Shown here: piece after piece, positions 1-7,301 of the stretch
Numbering within the stretch: position 1 is the stretch's first letter
Layout: each line of letters begins with the position of its first letter
Source of the DNA: Fidelibacterota bacterium
GTDB taxonomy: Bacteria; Marinisomatota; Marinisomatia; Marinisomatales; TCS56
Length of the DNA stretch: 11,814 bases
Reading direction: 5' to 3'
NCBI GenBank assembly: GCA_030634675.1
Contig: DAOWAH010000024.1
Span: forward strand, 1-11,814
Notes under the pieces: generated by a model
Told to the model about the DNA's origin: nothing
The model's database searches: none
What the model saw: the letters and a program-made list of their open reading frames with translations, nothing else
Translations under genes and position numbers: made by a program

Positions 1-609
1 CAACCCCGGGCCGCCCTGGCTTATTCATTTGTCACTATTCTGTACCTGTTAAATAAAATTGGTATAATTGGAACTGGGTTTCAGGCACGGTTGCAGGATA
101 CTGTTAAGCTCCTCAAATCAAAGCGTGAGATATATTCCGCCAGTGATAATAATCCAACCCTGAAGCTGGCGCGCCAGGTCGCGGACCATCTGCCGATCAT
201 CTACGGTGAAACGGAAGCGACAGCCGTAGTGGCGAATCGCTGGCGGGGGCAGCTCAGTGAAAATTCCAAAATGCTGGCTTACAGCAATGAATTACCGGAG
301 ATGAACCATAATGAAATAGTGGGTTGGTCAAATAATCCCGGTCTGTTAAAACGCCTGGCGGTTCTTTGGTTACAGGATCAGGATGACCATCCGCGGGTAA
401 AATTGCGTCAGGAAAACAGTCGTGAATTGATTCGGGATTATTGCCTGCAAAAGATTATTAACATTTCCGGACCCAGCCGTTTTACCCGGTTGCTGCATTT
501 GATTCACTTTGGTGACTGGCTTAGTTACTGGTGTGCTCTGGAACATGGGACCGATCCCACTCCGGTGGAAAAAATCATGGAATTGAAAGGTCGATTGGCA
601 AAGCTATAA
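1..609 (+). CDS. Bifunctional phosphoglucose/phosphomannose isomerase, C-terminal part (5' end outside window)
   Basis: This SIS-fold sugar isomerase interconverts glucose-6-P or mannose-6-P with fructose-6-P in the cytoplasm. The frame is open from base 1, with no stop before TAA at 607-609, so 202 C-terminal residues are visible. The family is usually about 300-350 residues, so the N-terminal SIS half is off-window. It opens with QPRAALAYSF, a family hallmark. It then has ENSK and ELPEMNHNE, whose Glu (visible residue 87) and His (103) are 16 apart, the same spacing as the catalytic Glu203/His219 of the Pyrobaculum enzyme. A Lys in LKGRLAKL near the C-terminus (about 196) may be the third catalytic residue. 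The end reads DPTPVEKIMELKGRL, also family-like. A TTG at position 91 could be mistaken for the start, but the homology runs upstream of it. The family call is firm; dual substrate use is inferred from the family. Confidence 0.9.
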   Translation, partial: QPRAALAYSFVTILYLLNKIGIIGTGFQARLQDTVKLLKSKREIYSASDNNPTLKLARQVADHLPIIYGETEATAVVANRWRGQLSENSKMLAYSNELPEMNHNEIVGWSNNPGLLKRLAVLWLQDQDDHPRVKLRQENSRELIRDYCLQKIINISGPSRFTRLLHLIHFGDWLSYWCALEHGTDPTPVEKIMELKGRLAKL

Positions 610-623
610 TCGGTATTATGATC

Positions 624-654
624 TTGTGGAAATTTGAATCACTGGTTATATTGG
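624..654 (+). promoter_or_regulatory. Predicted promoter of the BFN-UVR gene
   Basis: TTGTGG (624-629) is followed after 17 nt by TATATT (647-652), a good sigma-70-like pair. Read as a Bacteroidota-type promoter, it is TTG-N20-TATATTGG. The expected start of transcription lies about 656-660, only a few bases before the ATG at 662, and no Shine-Dalgarno is visible. A very short or leaderless mRNA is therefore likely. This is a prediction from sequence pattern and position only. Confidence 0.5.
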
Positions 655-661
655 TACTAAG

Positions 662-1219
662 ATGAAGCTGATTCCAGTACAGGTAGAGAAAATTTCATTT
701 CATCCTTCCAGCCATAGTTATGCGGTAATACTAAAAGAATTGGAAGGGGAAAGAAAATTACCGGTTATTGTAGGTGCTTTCGAAGCTCAGTCGATAGCGC
801 TGGCACTGGAAAAGGTACAACCTCCGCGTCCTATGACTCATGACCTGATCAGGAATGTTGTTCAGAGTATTGATGCTGATCTGACAGCAGTCACCGTAAC
901 CGAATTAAAGGATGGTGTTTACTATGCCCGTCTGGAATTGGACAGTATTCTATTTGGATCACGTTCAATCGACAGCCGTCCCAGTGACGCCATCGCGGTA
1001 GCTTTACGACTAAACGCACCAATCATGGTTGCCGAACAGGTGATGCGGGAATCATCAGTTTTAGATGAGGAGATTTCTGCTAAAATTAGACCGGAAACTA
1101 AAAACCTAAGTAAACCGACCCGGGCGCGACTGGAAAAAGAGCTGGGGCTAGCGGTAGAGCAAGAAAAATATGAAATTGCCGCCAAGCTGCGGGATAAAAT
1201 CAAAGAATTATTTTCTTAA
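662..1219 (+). CDS. Bifunctional nuclease (BFN/DUF151) domain protein with C-terminal UVR motif
   Basis: The protein has 185 residues. Residues 1-130 form a BFN (DUF151) domain, with the family blocks LPVIVGAFEAQSIALALE (33-50), RPMTHDL (56-62) and DSRPSDAIAVALR (104-116). After a short linker, residues 153-184 form a UVR helix pair (LEKELGLAVEQEKYEIAAKL), the motif by which UvrB and UvrC contact each other. BFN proteins have been described as having RNase/DNase activity in plants and occur in many bacteria. The bacterial role is poorly defined, and UVR fusions may link it to nucleic-acid or protein complexes. No signal peptide is seen, so it is probably cytoplasmic. The ATG at 662 lacks a Shine-Dalgarno but sits just after a good promoter. 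Its TAA shares bases with the rnc stop in a tail-to-tail arrangement. The domain call is strong; the biochemical activity is unproven. Confidence 0.9.
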   Translation: MKLIPVQVEKISFHPSSHSYAVILKELEGERKLPVIVGAFEAQSIALALEKVQPPRPMTHDLIRNVVQSIDADLTAVTVTELKDGVYYARLELDSILFGSRSIDSRPSDAIAVALRLNAPIMVAEQVMRESSVLDEEISAKIRPETKNLSKPTRARLEKELGLAVEQEKYEIAAKLRDKIKELFS

Positions 1220-1932
1220 TATGTTTTAATTAAAGTATCCAAAGCTATTTGAGCCGCGGCTTGTTCCGCGGTTTTTTTATTGCTGCCTATTCCTGACGGA
1301 TAGGAATGGTCACCGATTTTAACATGTACCTCAAATAATTTTTGATGTTCCGGTCCGGAAACTGCGGCCAGACAGAATTTGGGGTTCTGCAGTTGCTGCG
1401 TATGACAGAGTTCGATTAATCGGCCTTTGAAGTTGGTCGCTTTCCAGGCATCAAATCGATGCCGCCAGATTGTATCAAGTATTAATTTTTTACACGGTTC
1501 TATCCCACCATCCATGTGGATAGCTCCAATCAGTGCTTCATAAACATTACCCAGTTGTTTGATGGCAATTTTGTCTATATCCAAATCAACCGAAGCCTCA
1601 ATCTCCAGCAGAGTCAACAGATCAAGCAAATACCCCATGTCAGCTAAAAAGGATTTTTGTACCAACGCTGATCGTTTTTGGGTTAGGATGCCCTCATCGC
1701 CTTCGGGAAATTCCTGCATCAATGCTTCACTGACTACCAGATCAATAACAGCATCGCCAAGGAACTCCAGTCGTTCGTAATTGGTACGGGGGAGCGAGGT
1801 TATGGAACGATGGGTAAAAGCCTGTTCCACATATTTTGTCTGTTCAAACCGATAGTGGATACGTTTTTCAAGTTCGGCGAATCGATTTTTTTTGTTACGC
1901 CGATGGAAGAAAAACAGGGATAAAAAAGACAA
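1216..1932 (-). CDS. rnc: Ribonuclease III
   Basis: This cytoplasmic double-strand-specific endoribonuclease processes rRNA precursors and structured mRNAs. It has 238 residues. The catalytic domain is about 20-160, with the signature NYERLEFLGDAV (51-62). Glu53, Glu56 and Asp60 match E. coli Glu38, Glu41 and Asp45. In GNVYEALIGA (128-137) Glu132 matches Glu117, but Asn129 takes the place of Asp114; I recall Asn here in Bacteroidota enzymes. The dsRNA-binding domain is about 169-237 and includes the KKTAEQAA lysine helix. The start is TTG at 1930-1932, 4 nt after the fabF stop, with a GGA in front. No better start precedes it, because TAA lies 7 codons upstream, and the next Met (72) falls inside the domain. 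It is the last gene of the fatty-acid operon. The identity is secure; the exact start is less so. Confidence 0.95.
   Translation of the reverse strand: MSFLSLFFFHRRNKKNRFAELEKRIHYRFEQTKYVEQAFTHRSITSLPRTNYERLEFLGDAVIDLVVSEALMQEFPEGDEGILTQKRSALVQKSFLADMGYLLDLLTLLEIEASVDLDIDKIAIKQLGNVYEALIGAIHMDGGIEPCKKLILDTIWRHRFDAWKATNFKGRLIELCHTQQLQNPKFCLAAVSGPEHQKLFEVHVKIGDHSYPSGIGSNKKTAEQAAAQIALDTLIKTY
1251..1278 (+). terminator. Rho-independent terminator for the BFN-UVR gene, embedded antisense in rnc
   Basis: CCGCGG (1254-1259) and CCGCGG (1266-1271) form a 6-bp all-GC stem around a 6-nt loop, with extra A-U and G-U pairs at the base. Seven T follow on the + strand (1272-1278). It lies 31 nt after the BFN-UVR stop but inside the 3' end of rnc, where the opposite strand encodes KKTAEQAAAQIA. 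On the - strand no U-run follows the stem, so rnc transcription should pass through it. Confidence 0.75.
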
Positions 1933-1936
1933 TCTA

Positions 1937-3178
1937 TTAATTCCAGCACTTTAAGAGCAGGACGCCGTTATGTCCTCCAAATCCTAAGGAATTAGAAACT
2001 ACAGTATCAACTTTTGCGGAAATTGCGGTATTGGGAACATAGTTCAGGTCACATTCAGGATCAGCGTCAGTCAAATTGATTGTGGGTGGTATTATTTGGT
2101 TTTCTATGATAAGTAAAGCTGCAATCGCCTCTATTGCACCACTGGCTCCTAACAGGTGTCCGGTCATAGATTTGGTTGAACTGACATATAAATTATCGGC
2201 ATGATCACCAAATACGGTCCGGATCGCTATCGATTCATTTTTATCGTTATGGGGGGTAGCGGTGCCATGAGCATTAATATAATCTACATCGCTATATTTC
2301 ATACCGGCATCGCGAATGGCAGCTTCCATAGCCCTGGCGGCTCCAGCGCCACCGGAAGCGGGCTGTGTTACATGGAAAGCATCATTGGTAGCGCCATACC
2401 CGGCGATTTCACCCAATATCCGGGCACCGCGTTTGCGGGCGTGTTCCAACTCCTCCAGTATCAAAATGCCAGCTCCTTCGGCAATCACAAACCCGTCGCG
2501 ATTTAAATCAAATGGTCGACTGGCTTTGGTCGGTTCATCATTCCTGGTGGACAGGGCTTTCATATTGGCAAAACCGGCAACTGCCATCGGACAAACCGAA
2601 GCTTCTGATCCGCCGGAGATCATAATGTCAGCATCGCCGTATTGGATTGTACGCAATGCCATACCCAGGGCATCTGTTCCTGAAGCGCAGGCCGATACAA
2701 CTACATGGCTGGGACCTTTAAAACCCCATTTGATGGCAATATGACCAGCGGCAATATTAGTAATCATTTTAGGGATGAAGAACGGTGATACCCGGCGTGG
2801 ACCCTTTTCAAGCAGGATCTGATGCTGTTCTTCAAATGATTCGATTCCTCCGATCCCGGATCCGATTATTACACCAATGCGATTCGGATTGATTGAATCG
2901 ACTGACAGACCGGCATTAATAATTGCTTCTTCTGCAGCGACCAGGGCATAGATTGTGAAACGGTCGAACTTGCGCGATTCCTTCCTTTCGAAGAAATCAT
3001 CCTGTTGAAAACCGGTTACTTCACCGGCAATCTTTACCTTGTAATCGGATGTATCAAAATGGGTAATATTAGCGATGCCGCTTTTACCGGTTCGCAGTGC
3101 ATCCCAGTATTGCGGCACCGTGTTACCGTTCGGGGCCAGAACCCCCATTCCGGTAACAACAACTCGGCGTTTAGGCAC
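1937..3178 (-). CDS. fabF: 3-oxoacyl-[acyl-carrier-protein] synthase II
   Basis: KAS II condenses malonyl-ACP with acyl-ACP during chain elongation in type II fatty-acid synthesis. It has 413 residues, the same size as E. coli FabF. The Cys-His-His triad is complete: Cys164 in SACASGTDAL, His304 in NAHGTATPHND and His341 in SMTGHLLGASG. Lys336 and the C-terminal NSLGFGGHN loop (residues 396-404) are also present. The start is GTG at 3176-3178, giving MPKRRVVVTGMG, the normal beginning of the family. It lies 7 nt after the acpP stop without a clear Shine-Dalgarno, so translation may be coupled to acpP. It directly follows acpP and precedes rnc, a common order. KAS I (FabB) is less likely, given the pairing with acpP and the FabF-like length. 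Confidence 0.96.
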   Translation of the reverse strand: MPKRRVVVTGMGVLAPNGNTVPQYWDALRTGKSGIANITHFDTSDYKVKIAGEVTGFQQDDFFERKESRKFDRFTIYALVAAEEAIINAGLSVDSINPNRIGVIIGSGIGGIESFEEQHQILLEKGPRRVSPFFIPKMITNIAAGHIAIKWGFKGPSHVVVSACASGTDALGMALRTIQYGDADIMISGGSEASVCPMAVAGFANMKALSTRNDEPTKASRPFDLNRDGFVIAEGAGILILEELEHARKRGARILGEIAGYGATNDAFHVTQPASGGAGAARAMEAAIRDAGMKYSDVDYINAHGTATPHNDKNESIAIRTVFGDHADNLYVSSTKSMTGHLLGASGAIEAIAALLIIENQIIPPTINLTDADPECDLNYVPNTAISAKVDTVVSNSLGFGGHNGVLLLKCWN

Positions 3179-3185
3179 GATTTAG

Positions 3186-3416
3186 CTAATTTTTGCTTTC
3201 GATAAAATCGACGGCAGCGCCAACAGTAGTAATATTTTCGGCATCCTCGTCAGGAATTTCAATTCCGAATTCTTCTTCCAATTGCATAATCAATTCTACT
3301 GTATCCAGTGAATCGGCACCCAGATCATCAACAAAATGTGCTTCACGAGTAATTTTTTCTTCTTCTATGCCCAATTTATCAATGATTACTTCTTTGACCT
3401 TTGCAAAGGTATCCAT
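3186..3416 (-). CDS. acpP: Acyl carrier protein
   Basis: This small acidic carrier holds growing acyl chains on a 4'-phosphopantetheine arm. It has 76 residues, a standard length. Ser36 in [12 protein letters not shown] is the attachment site, and the motif continues with the acidic recognition helix ([14 protein letters not shown]). The protein is all-helical and strongly acidic, as expected. The start is ATG at 3414-3416, with a full AAGGAG at 3423-3428 on the - strand, 6 nt before it. This is one of the clearest ribosome binding sites in the window and fits the high expression expected of ACP. It sits between fabG and fabF in the operon. Confidence 0.98.
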   Translation of the reverse strand: MDTFAKVKEVIIDKLGIEEEKITREAHFVDDLGADSLDTVELIMQLEEEFGIEIPDEDAENITTVGAAVDFIESKN

Positions 3417-3431
3417 TCTATTCTCCTTGTG

Positions 3432-4178
3432 TTAAGACATTGTCAGGCCACCATCGACAGCATAAGTTTGTCCGGTAATATAGCCGGCGGCATCGGATGC
3501 CAGAAACTGTACCATAGTAGCGATATCATTAGTGTTTCCAATTTTTCCCAGAGGTATTTGCTTGATTAACTCAGTTTTAACCTCGGCTTTTAAACCGGCA
3601 GTCATATCGGTGTCGATATATCCCGGTGCTATACAATTCACGGTTATCCCCCGTGAGGCCAGTTCTCTGGCGGTTGCTTTGGTAAGTCCGATCAATCCAG
3701 CCTTGGATGCGGAATAATTTGCTTGTCCGGCATTTCCGATGATACCAACCACCGAAGAAATATTGATTATCCGCCCGCGGCGCTGTTTCAGCATCGGACG
3801 CGAAACAGCTTTAATAGTATTGAAAGCACCCTTAAGATTTGTATTCAGCACTGTGTCCCAATCAGACTCGGACATGCGCATTAATAGGGTATCGCGGGTT
3901 ACGCCAGCATTATTTACTAGAATATCGATTTGACCAAACTCCATTACAATGTTTTGAACCAGAGCAGCAACACTTTCCGATTCGACAATATTGCAGGCAG
4001 CTGCGCTGGCATTCAGTTCCTGGTCTTTCAACGTGTGGGCGACAGATTGAACTGCCTCCAAATTACGACTGACACACACAACATGGGTACCGGCTCGGGC
4101 TAATGTTTCGGCAATGCCACGTCCGATTCCCCGGGATGCGCCGGTAATTAAAGCTATTTTATTATCTAATTCAAACAT
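3432..4178 (-). CDS. fabG: 3-oxoacyl-[acyl-carrier-protein] reductase
   Basis: This NADPH-dependent short-chain dehydrogenase/reductase reduces 3-oxoacyl-ACP to 3-hydroxyacyl-ACP. It has 248 residues. The cofactor loop TGASRGIG is at 12-19 and NNAG at 89-92. The catalytic Ser142 (in NISSVVG), Tyr155 and Lys159 (in NYSASK) are all present, and PGYIDTDM follows at 185-192. SDR enzymes have many roles, but the position between fabD and acpP makes FabG the clear reading. The ATG at 4176-4178 lies inside the 3' end of fabD, an 8-nt overlap. No Shine-Dalgarno is visible, so translational coupling to fabD is likely. Confidence 0.96.
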   Translation of the reverse strand: MFELDNKIALITGASRGIGRGIAETLARAGTHVVCVSRNLEAVQSVAHTLKDQELNASAAACNIVESESVAALVQNIVMEFGQIDILVNNAGVTRDTLLMRMSESDWDTVLNTNLKGAFNTIKAVSRPMLKQRRGRIINISSVVGIIGNAGQANYSASKAGLIGLTKATARELASRGITVNCIAPGYIDTDMTAGLKAEVKTELIKQIPLGKIGNTNDIATMVQFLASDAAGYITGQTYAVDGGLTMS

Positions 4179-5100
4179 TATTGAAATTGCTGATATCGGT
4201 CAACGATTCCACTCCATAGACCAATAATTTACGATTAATTCGACGTAATAAACCTTGTAAAACTCGCCCTGGTCCCACCTCAATAAATTTAGTAATACCG
4301 GTACCGGACATATTGGTGATAGATAGATGCCAGCGTACTGGGTTTTCCAATTGATTGATCAAGGTTTCGCGGATCGCATCAGCAGTTGTTACCGGTTTGG
4401 TAGTAACATTAGTATAAACAGGGATTGTCAGATCGTTGATTGCTGTATCCTGTAATTTTTTCATTAATTTTTCACGGGCCGGGGTCATTAACGGGGAGTG
4501 GAAAGCACCGCTGACTTTTAATTCCACTACTTTTCGGGCACCGGCTTCCCGGGCTAAATCCATAGCCCTGTGCACTCCGTTGATCGATCCTGAAATTACT
4601 ATTTGTCCGGGTGCATTATAATTTGCGGCAACAACGGTCCCGGAAGTTGACGCTTGCTCACAAACATGTTCAACGGTTGTGTCTTCAAGTCCGATGATTG
4701 CGGCCATGGTTCCTGATTGAATCTCACCTGCTACCTGCATGCTTTCAGCCCGGATTTTTACCAGGTCCAAACCGGCGCTAAAATCGAACGCACCAGCAAT
4801 TGTCAGCGCGGAATATTCACCCAGGCTATGACCGGCAGCAGCGATTGGGATAACACCGGATTCGATCAATAATTGCCCTAGAATAACACTTACTATATAA
4901 ATGGCTGGTTGGGTGTAGCGGGTCTGTTTGAGCATATTTTCCGGCCCGTTGAATGTAATGTCTTTGATATCCAAGCCCATGATATCATTAGCCAGATCGA
5001 AATACTGTTTTCCAATTTTGGTTTTAGAATATAATTCCAGTCCCATACCAACTCGTTGAGAGGCTTGGCCAGGAAAAATAAAAGCCGTGTTAATCATCAC
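4171..5100 (-). CDS. fabD: Malonyl CoA-acyl carrier protein transacylase
   Basis: FabD moves malonyl from CoA to ACP to supply the elongation cycle. It has about 309 residues. FPGQASQ (9-15) gives the oxyanion-hole Gln, with Ala where many members have Gly. GHSLGEY contains the nucleophile Ser92. Arg117 (in IRAESM) binds the malonyl carboxylate, His201 lies in GAFHSPLM and Gln250 in NQLENPVRW. All match the E. coli catalytic set. Two adjacent starts exist: GTG at 5098-5100 and ATG at 5095-5097. The ATG gives a more usual N-terminus; neither has a clear Shine-Dalgarno. The gene begins 1-4 nt after the fabH stop and overlaps fabG by 8 nt. Confidence 0.95.
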   Translation of the reverse strand: MMINTAFIFPGQASQRVGMGLELYSKTKIGKQYFDLANDIMGLDIKDITFNGPENMLKQTRYTQPAIYIVSVILGQLLIESGVIPIAAAGHSLGEYSALTIAGAFDFSAGLDLVKIRAESMQVAGEIQSGTMAAIIGLEDTTVEHVCEQASTSGTVVAANYNAPGQIVISGSINGVHRAMDLAREAGARKVVELKVSGAFHSPLMTPAREKLMKKLQDTAINDLTIPVYTNVTTKPVTTADAIRETLINQLENPVRWHLSITNMSGTGITKFIEVGPGRVLQGLLRRINRKLLVYGVESLTDISNFNNV

Positions 5101-5101
5101 T

Positions 5102-6079
5102 TTACCAGCGTATTAACATACTGCCCCAGGAATAACCAGCCCCAAAAGCAGCCAATAATAACAGGTCGCCACTTCTCAATTTACCTTTTTCCACGGATTC
5201 ATCGATTCCAATCGGAATGGTACCTGCCGTGGTGTTACCATACTTAGCAATATTAATAACGACCTGGTCATCATGAAATCCACAGCGCTTGCTGGTAACA
5301 TCAATGATTCGTTTATTTGCTTGATGTGGAATAAACAGTTTGATGTCCGACCCGTTGAAATTGTTGCGTTCCAGGATTTCCAGACTGACATCGGCCATCC
5401 CTTTGGCGGCAACTTTAAAAACAGCCTTGCCATCCTGCTGAACATAATGCTCTTTATTAGCCACTGTTTCTGCGGATGCGGGTTTCAAACTGCCTCCGGC
5501 CGGCGTAAATAAATTTTTCGCACCAGAACCATCCAGATGCAACTTGGCATCGATTATACCTGCAGAATTCAGGCTGGGTTCCAGCAGAACTGCGCCGGCA
5601 CCATCACCAAACAATACACAAGTATTGCGGTCCTCAAAATTCAGGATTGAACTCATCGTGTCAGCACCAATAACCACGACTTTTAAATATTTTCCAGACT
5701 CAATAAATTTAGCCCCGGTTTCCAAAGCATATAAAAAACCTGTACAGGCACCCGCTAAATCAAAACCCCAGGCGTTTTTAGCTCCCAGATTATTTTGGAT
5801 CAAAGCAGCTGTAGAGGGTAATAACAAATCCGGTGTGATGGTAGCTACGATAATTACATCAATTTCTTCAGGGCTGTATCCGGAACGCTCCAGTAATTTT
5901 TGAGTTACCTGCGTGCCCATATCTGCCGTTGCCTGCCCTGGAACCACAAAACGTCGTTCGGATATACCGGTCCGGGTTCTGATCCACTCGTCATTTGTAT
6001 CAACTAATTTTTCCATATCCGCATTAGTAAATATCCGCTCCGGTAAATAGCGTGCTGTGGTTGTGATTGCTGCTTTCAA
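5102..6079 (-). CDS. fabH: 3-oxoacyl-[acyl-carrier-protein] synthase III
   Basis: KAS III starts fatty-acid synthesis by condensing acyl-CoA with malonyl-ACP. It has 325 residues. The triad is Cys112 (GACTGF), His252 (PHQANKR) and Asn282 (YGNTTAG). Trp32 and Arg36 of the CoA site are in DEWIRTRTGISERR. The position of E. coli Phe87, which shapes the primer pocket, appears to be Leu87 here. That might change primer preference (straight versus branched), but this is inference. The start is TTG at 6077-6079, supported by GGGAG at 6087-6091 on the - strand with a 7-nt spacer and by the family-like N-terminus MKAAITTTARYLPE. The gap to plsX is 2 nt. Confidence 0.96.
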   Translation of the reverse strand: MKAAITTTARYLPERIFTNADMEKLVDTNDEWIRTRTGISERRFVVPGQATADMGTQVTQKLLERSGYSPEEIDVIIVATITPDLLLPSTAALIQNNLGAKNAWGFDLAGACTGFLYALETGAKFIESGKYLKVVVIGADTMSSILNFEDRNTCVLFGDGAGAVLLEPSLNSAGIIDAKLHLDGSGAKNLFTPAGGSLKPASAETVANKEHYVQQDGKAVFKVAAKGMADVSLEILERNNFNGSDIKLFIPHQANKRIIDVTSKRCGFHDDQVVINIAKYGNTTAGTIPIGIDESVEKGKLRSGDLLLLAAFGAGYSWGSMLIRW

Positions 6080-6081
6080 AG

Positions 6082-7080
6082 CTATACTCCCAAATGTTCT
6101 GCTAAACTGACCTTAGTATCGTCAATAAGATTTTTCTCGACACATGATATGGCTACCATGATGGAATTTTTAATTGCTTTTTCACTGGAACTACCATGGC
6201 AAATAATACTTAGTCCATTGACACCAAGTAAAGGAGTTCCACCATATTCCTCATAATCAAAATGTTTCTTGATTGAAGAAAAAACCGGTTTCAATAGTAA
6301 GGTGCCTAACAGGTAGCGCTTCCGATTGCCAATCCGATTTTTGATTTCATCAGAAAAAGTTTTTAGCCATCCTTCAGCAAATTTCAATATTGTATTGCCT
6401 ACAAATCCGTCACAAACTAATACACGTGCTTCGCAATCCAACAGATGCCGTCCTTCCACATTACCGACAAAATTAACCAGTTCCTGGTCAAGCAAGGCAT
6501 ATGTCTTCTGGTAAAGATCGCTGCCTTTATTGGATTCGGTACCAATATTTATCAATCCAATTGGTGGATTTTTAATTTTTTCAACGTGGGTAAGATAATG
6601 AGAAGCCATAATGGCGAATTGTAACATATGAAATGGTTTAACGTCCGGGTTTGCTCCGACATCGCAAATTATTTTACCACCAGTTAAAGTGGGAATATAA
6701 GCGCCCAGAGCCGGTCGTTTGACACCAGGTATGCGTCCAAAGGATAGTATTGAAGTGGACATGACAGCACCCGTATTTCCAGCGCTGATAAAAGCATCAG
6801 CCTTTTTGTCTTTAACCAGTTTAATGCCTTGAACAATCGATGAATCCGGTTTGGTCTTGATGACCCTTGAGGCTGATTCGTGCATGCTGACTATTTGCGT
6901 GGCGGGGTGAATACTGATTCGGGAATTTTCCCGACCATTAAGTTCCGCTTCGATTGCTTCTGGCTGACCAACCAGAATAAATTTAACATCGTCGGCAGTT
7001 TCTGCCAGAACCCACAGAACCCCCCTTACAATTGCCCGAGGGGCTAAATCTCCCCCCATGGCATCTAAAGCTAATTTCAT
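6082..7080 (-). CDS. plsX: Phosphate acyltransferase PlsX
   Basis: PlsX converts acyl-ACP plus phosphate to acyl-phosphate, the donor used by PlsY to acylate glycerol-3-phosphate. It is a peripheral membrane enzyme. It has 332 residues, a normal length. The family blocks are in order: ALDAMGGDLAPRAIV at the N-terminus, SAGNTGAVM near 99-107, GLINIGTESNKGS, VCDGFVGNTILKFAEG and YGGTPLLGVNG. The start is ATG at 7078-7080. No Shine-Dalgarno is seen in the 14 nt between the rpmF stop and this ATG, so it may be translated by coupling. The order rpmF-plsX-fabH is a well-known conserved arrangement. Confidence 0.96.
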   Translation of the reverse strand: MKLALDAMGGDLAPRAIVRGVLWVLAETADDVKFILVGQPEAIEAELNGRENSRISIHPATQIVSMHESASRVIKTKPDSSIVQGIKLVKDKKADAFISAGNTGAVMSTSILSFGRIPGVKRPALGAYIPTLTGGKIICDVGANPDVKPFHMLQFAIMASHYLTHVEKIKNPPIGLINIGTESNKGSDLYQKTYALLDQELVNFVGNVEGRHLLDCEARVLVCDGFVGNTILKFAEGWLKTFSDEIKNRIGNRKRYLLGTLLLKPVFSSIKKHFDYEEYGGTPLLGVNGLSIICHGSSSEKAIKNSIMVAISCVEKNLIDDTKVSLAEHLGV

Positions 7081-7094
7081 TTAAACTTGATATA

Positions 7095-7274
7095 TTATTC
7101 CGACGTAGATACTACCGGCCGCCCGCGATAATAACCACAGTTTGGACAAGCACGGTGTGGCATTTTTGTTTGATTGCATTGTGGGCATTCCATTACGGAT
7201 ACGCTGGCTGCTTTGTAATGTGTGCGCCGTTTACGTCCCCGCGCTTTTGATATTCTAGTTTTTGGTAGTGCCAT
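7095..7274 (-). CDS. rpmF: 50S ribosomal protein L32
   Basis: This short gene of 59 codons encodes a small basic protein of the large ribosomal subunit. It begins MALPKTRISKARGRKRRTHY, the usual L32 start with a run of Arg and Lys. It then has a zinc-ribbon with Cys30, Cys33, Cys43 and Cys46 (ECPQCN and RACPNCGYYRGR). This is a four-Cys L32, the likely zinc-binding form, rather than the Cys-less type. The ATG at 7272-7274 follows AGGAG at 7279-7283 on the - strand with a short 4-nt spacer. It lies between yceD (27 nt upstream) and plsX (14 nt downstream), its expected place. It is short enough to fall below common ORF length cut-offs. Confidence 0.97.
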   Translation of the reverse strand: MALPKTRISKARGRKRRTHYKAASVSVMECPQCNQTKMPHRACPNCGYYRGRPVVSTSE

Positions 7275-7301
7275 GGTTGCTCCTAATCCTTTACAGCAAA
7301 T

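Noticed and set aside
91..93. TTG as the start of a 172-residue protein at the left end.
   Set aside because: The frame is open to base 1 and the upstream codons spell QPRAALAYSF, a conserved part of the isomerase family, so the TTG is an internal Leu.
2201..2744. Two overlapping + strand ORFs of 101 and 142 codons opposite fabF.
   Set aside because: They lie wholly antisense to a gene with intact catalytic motifs, show no recognisable protein features, and have no ribosome site I could support. They are shadows of fabF codon bias.
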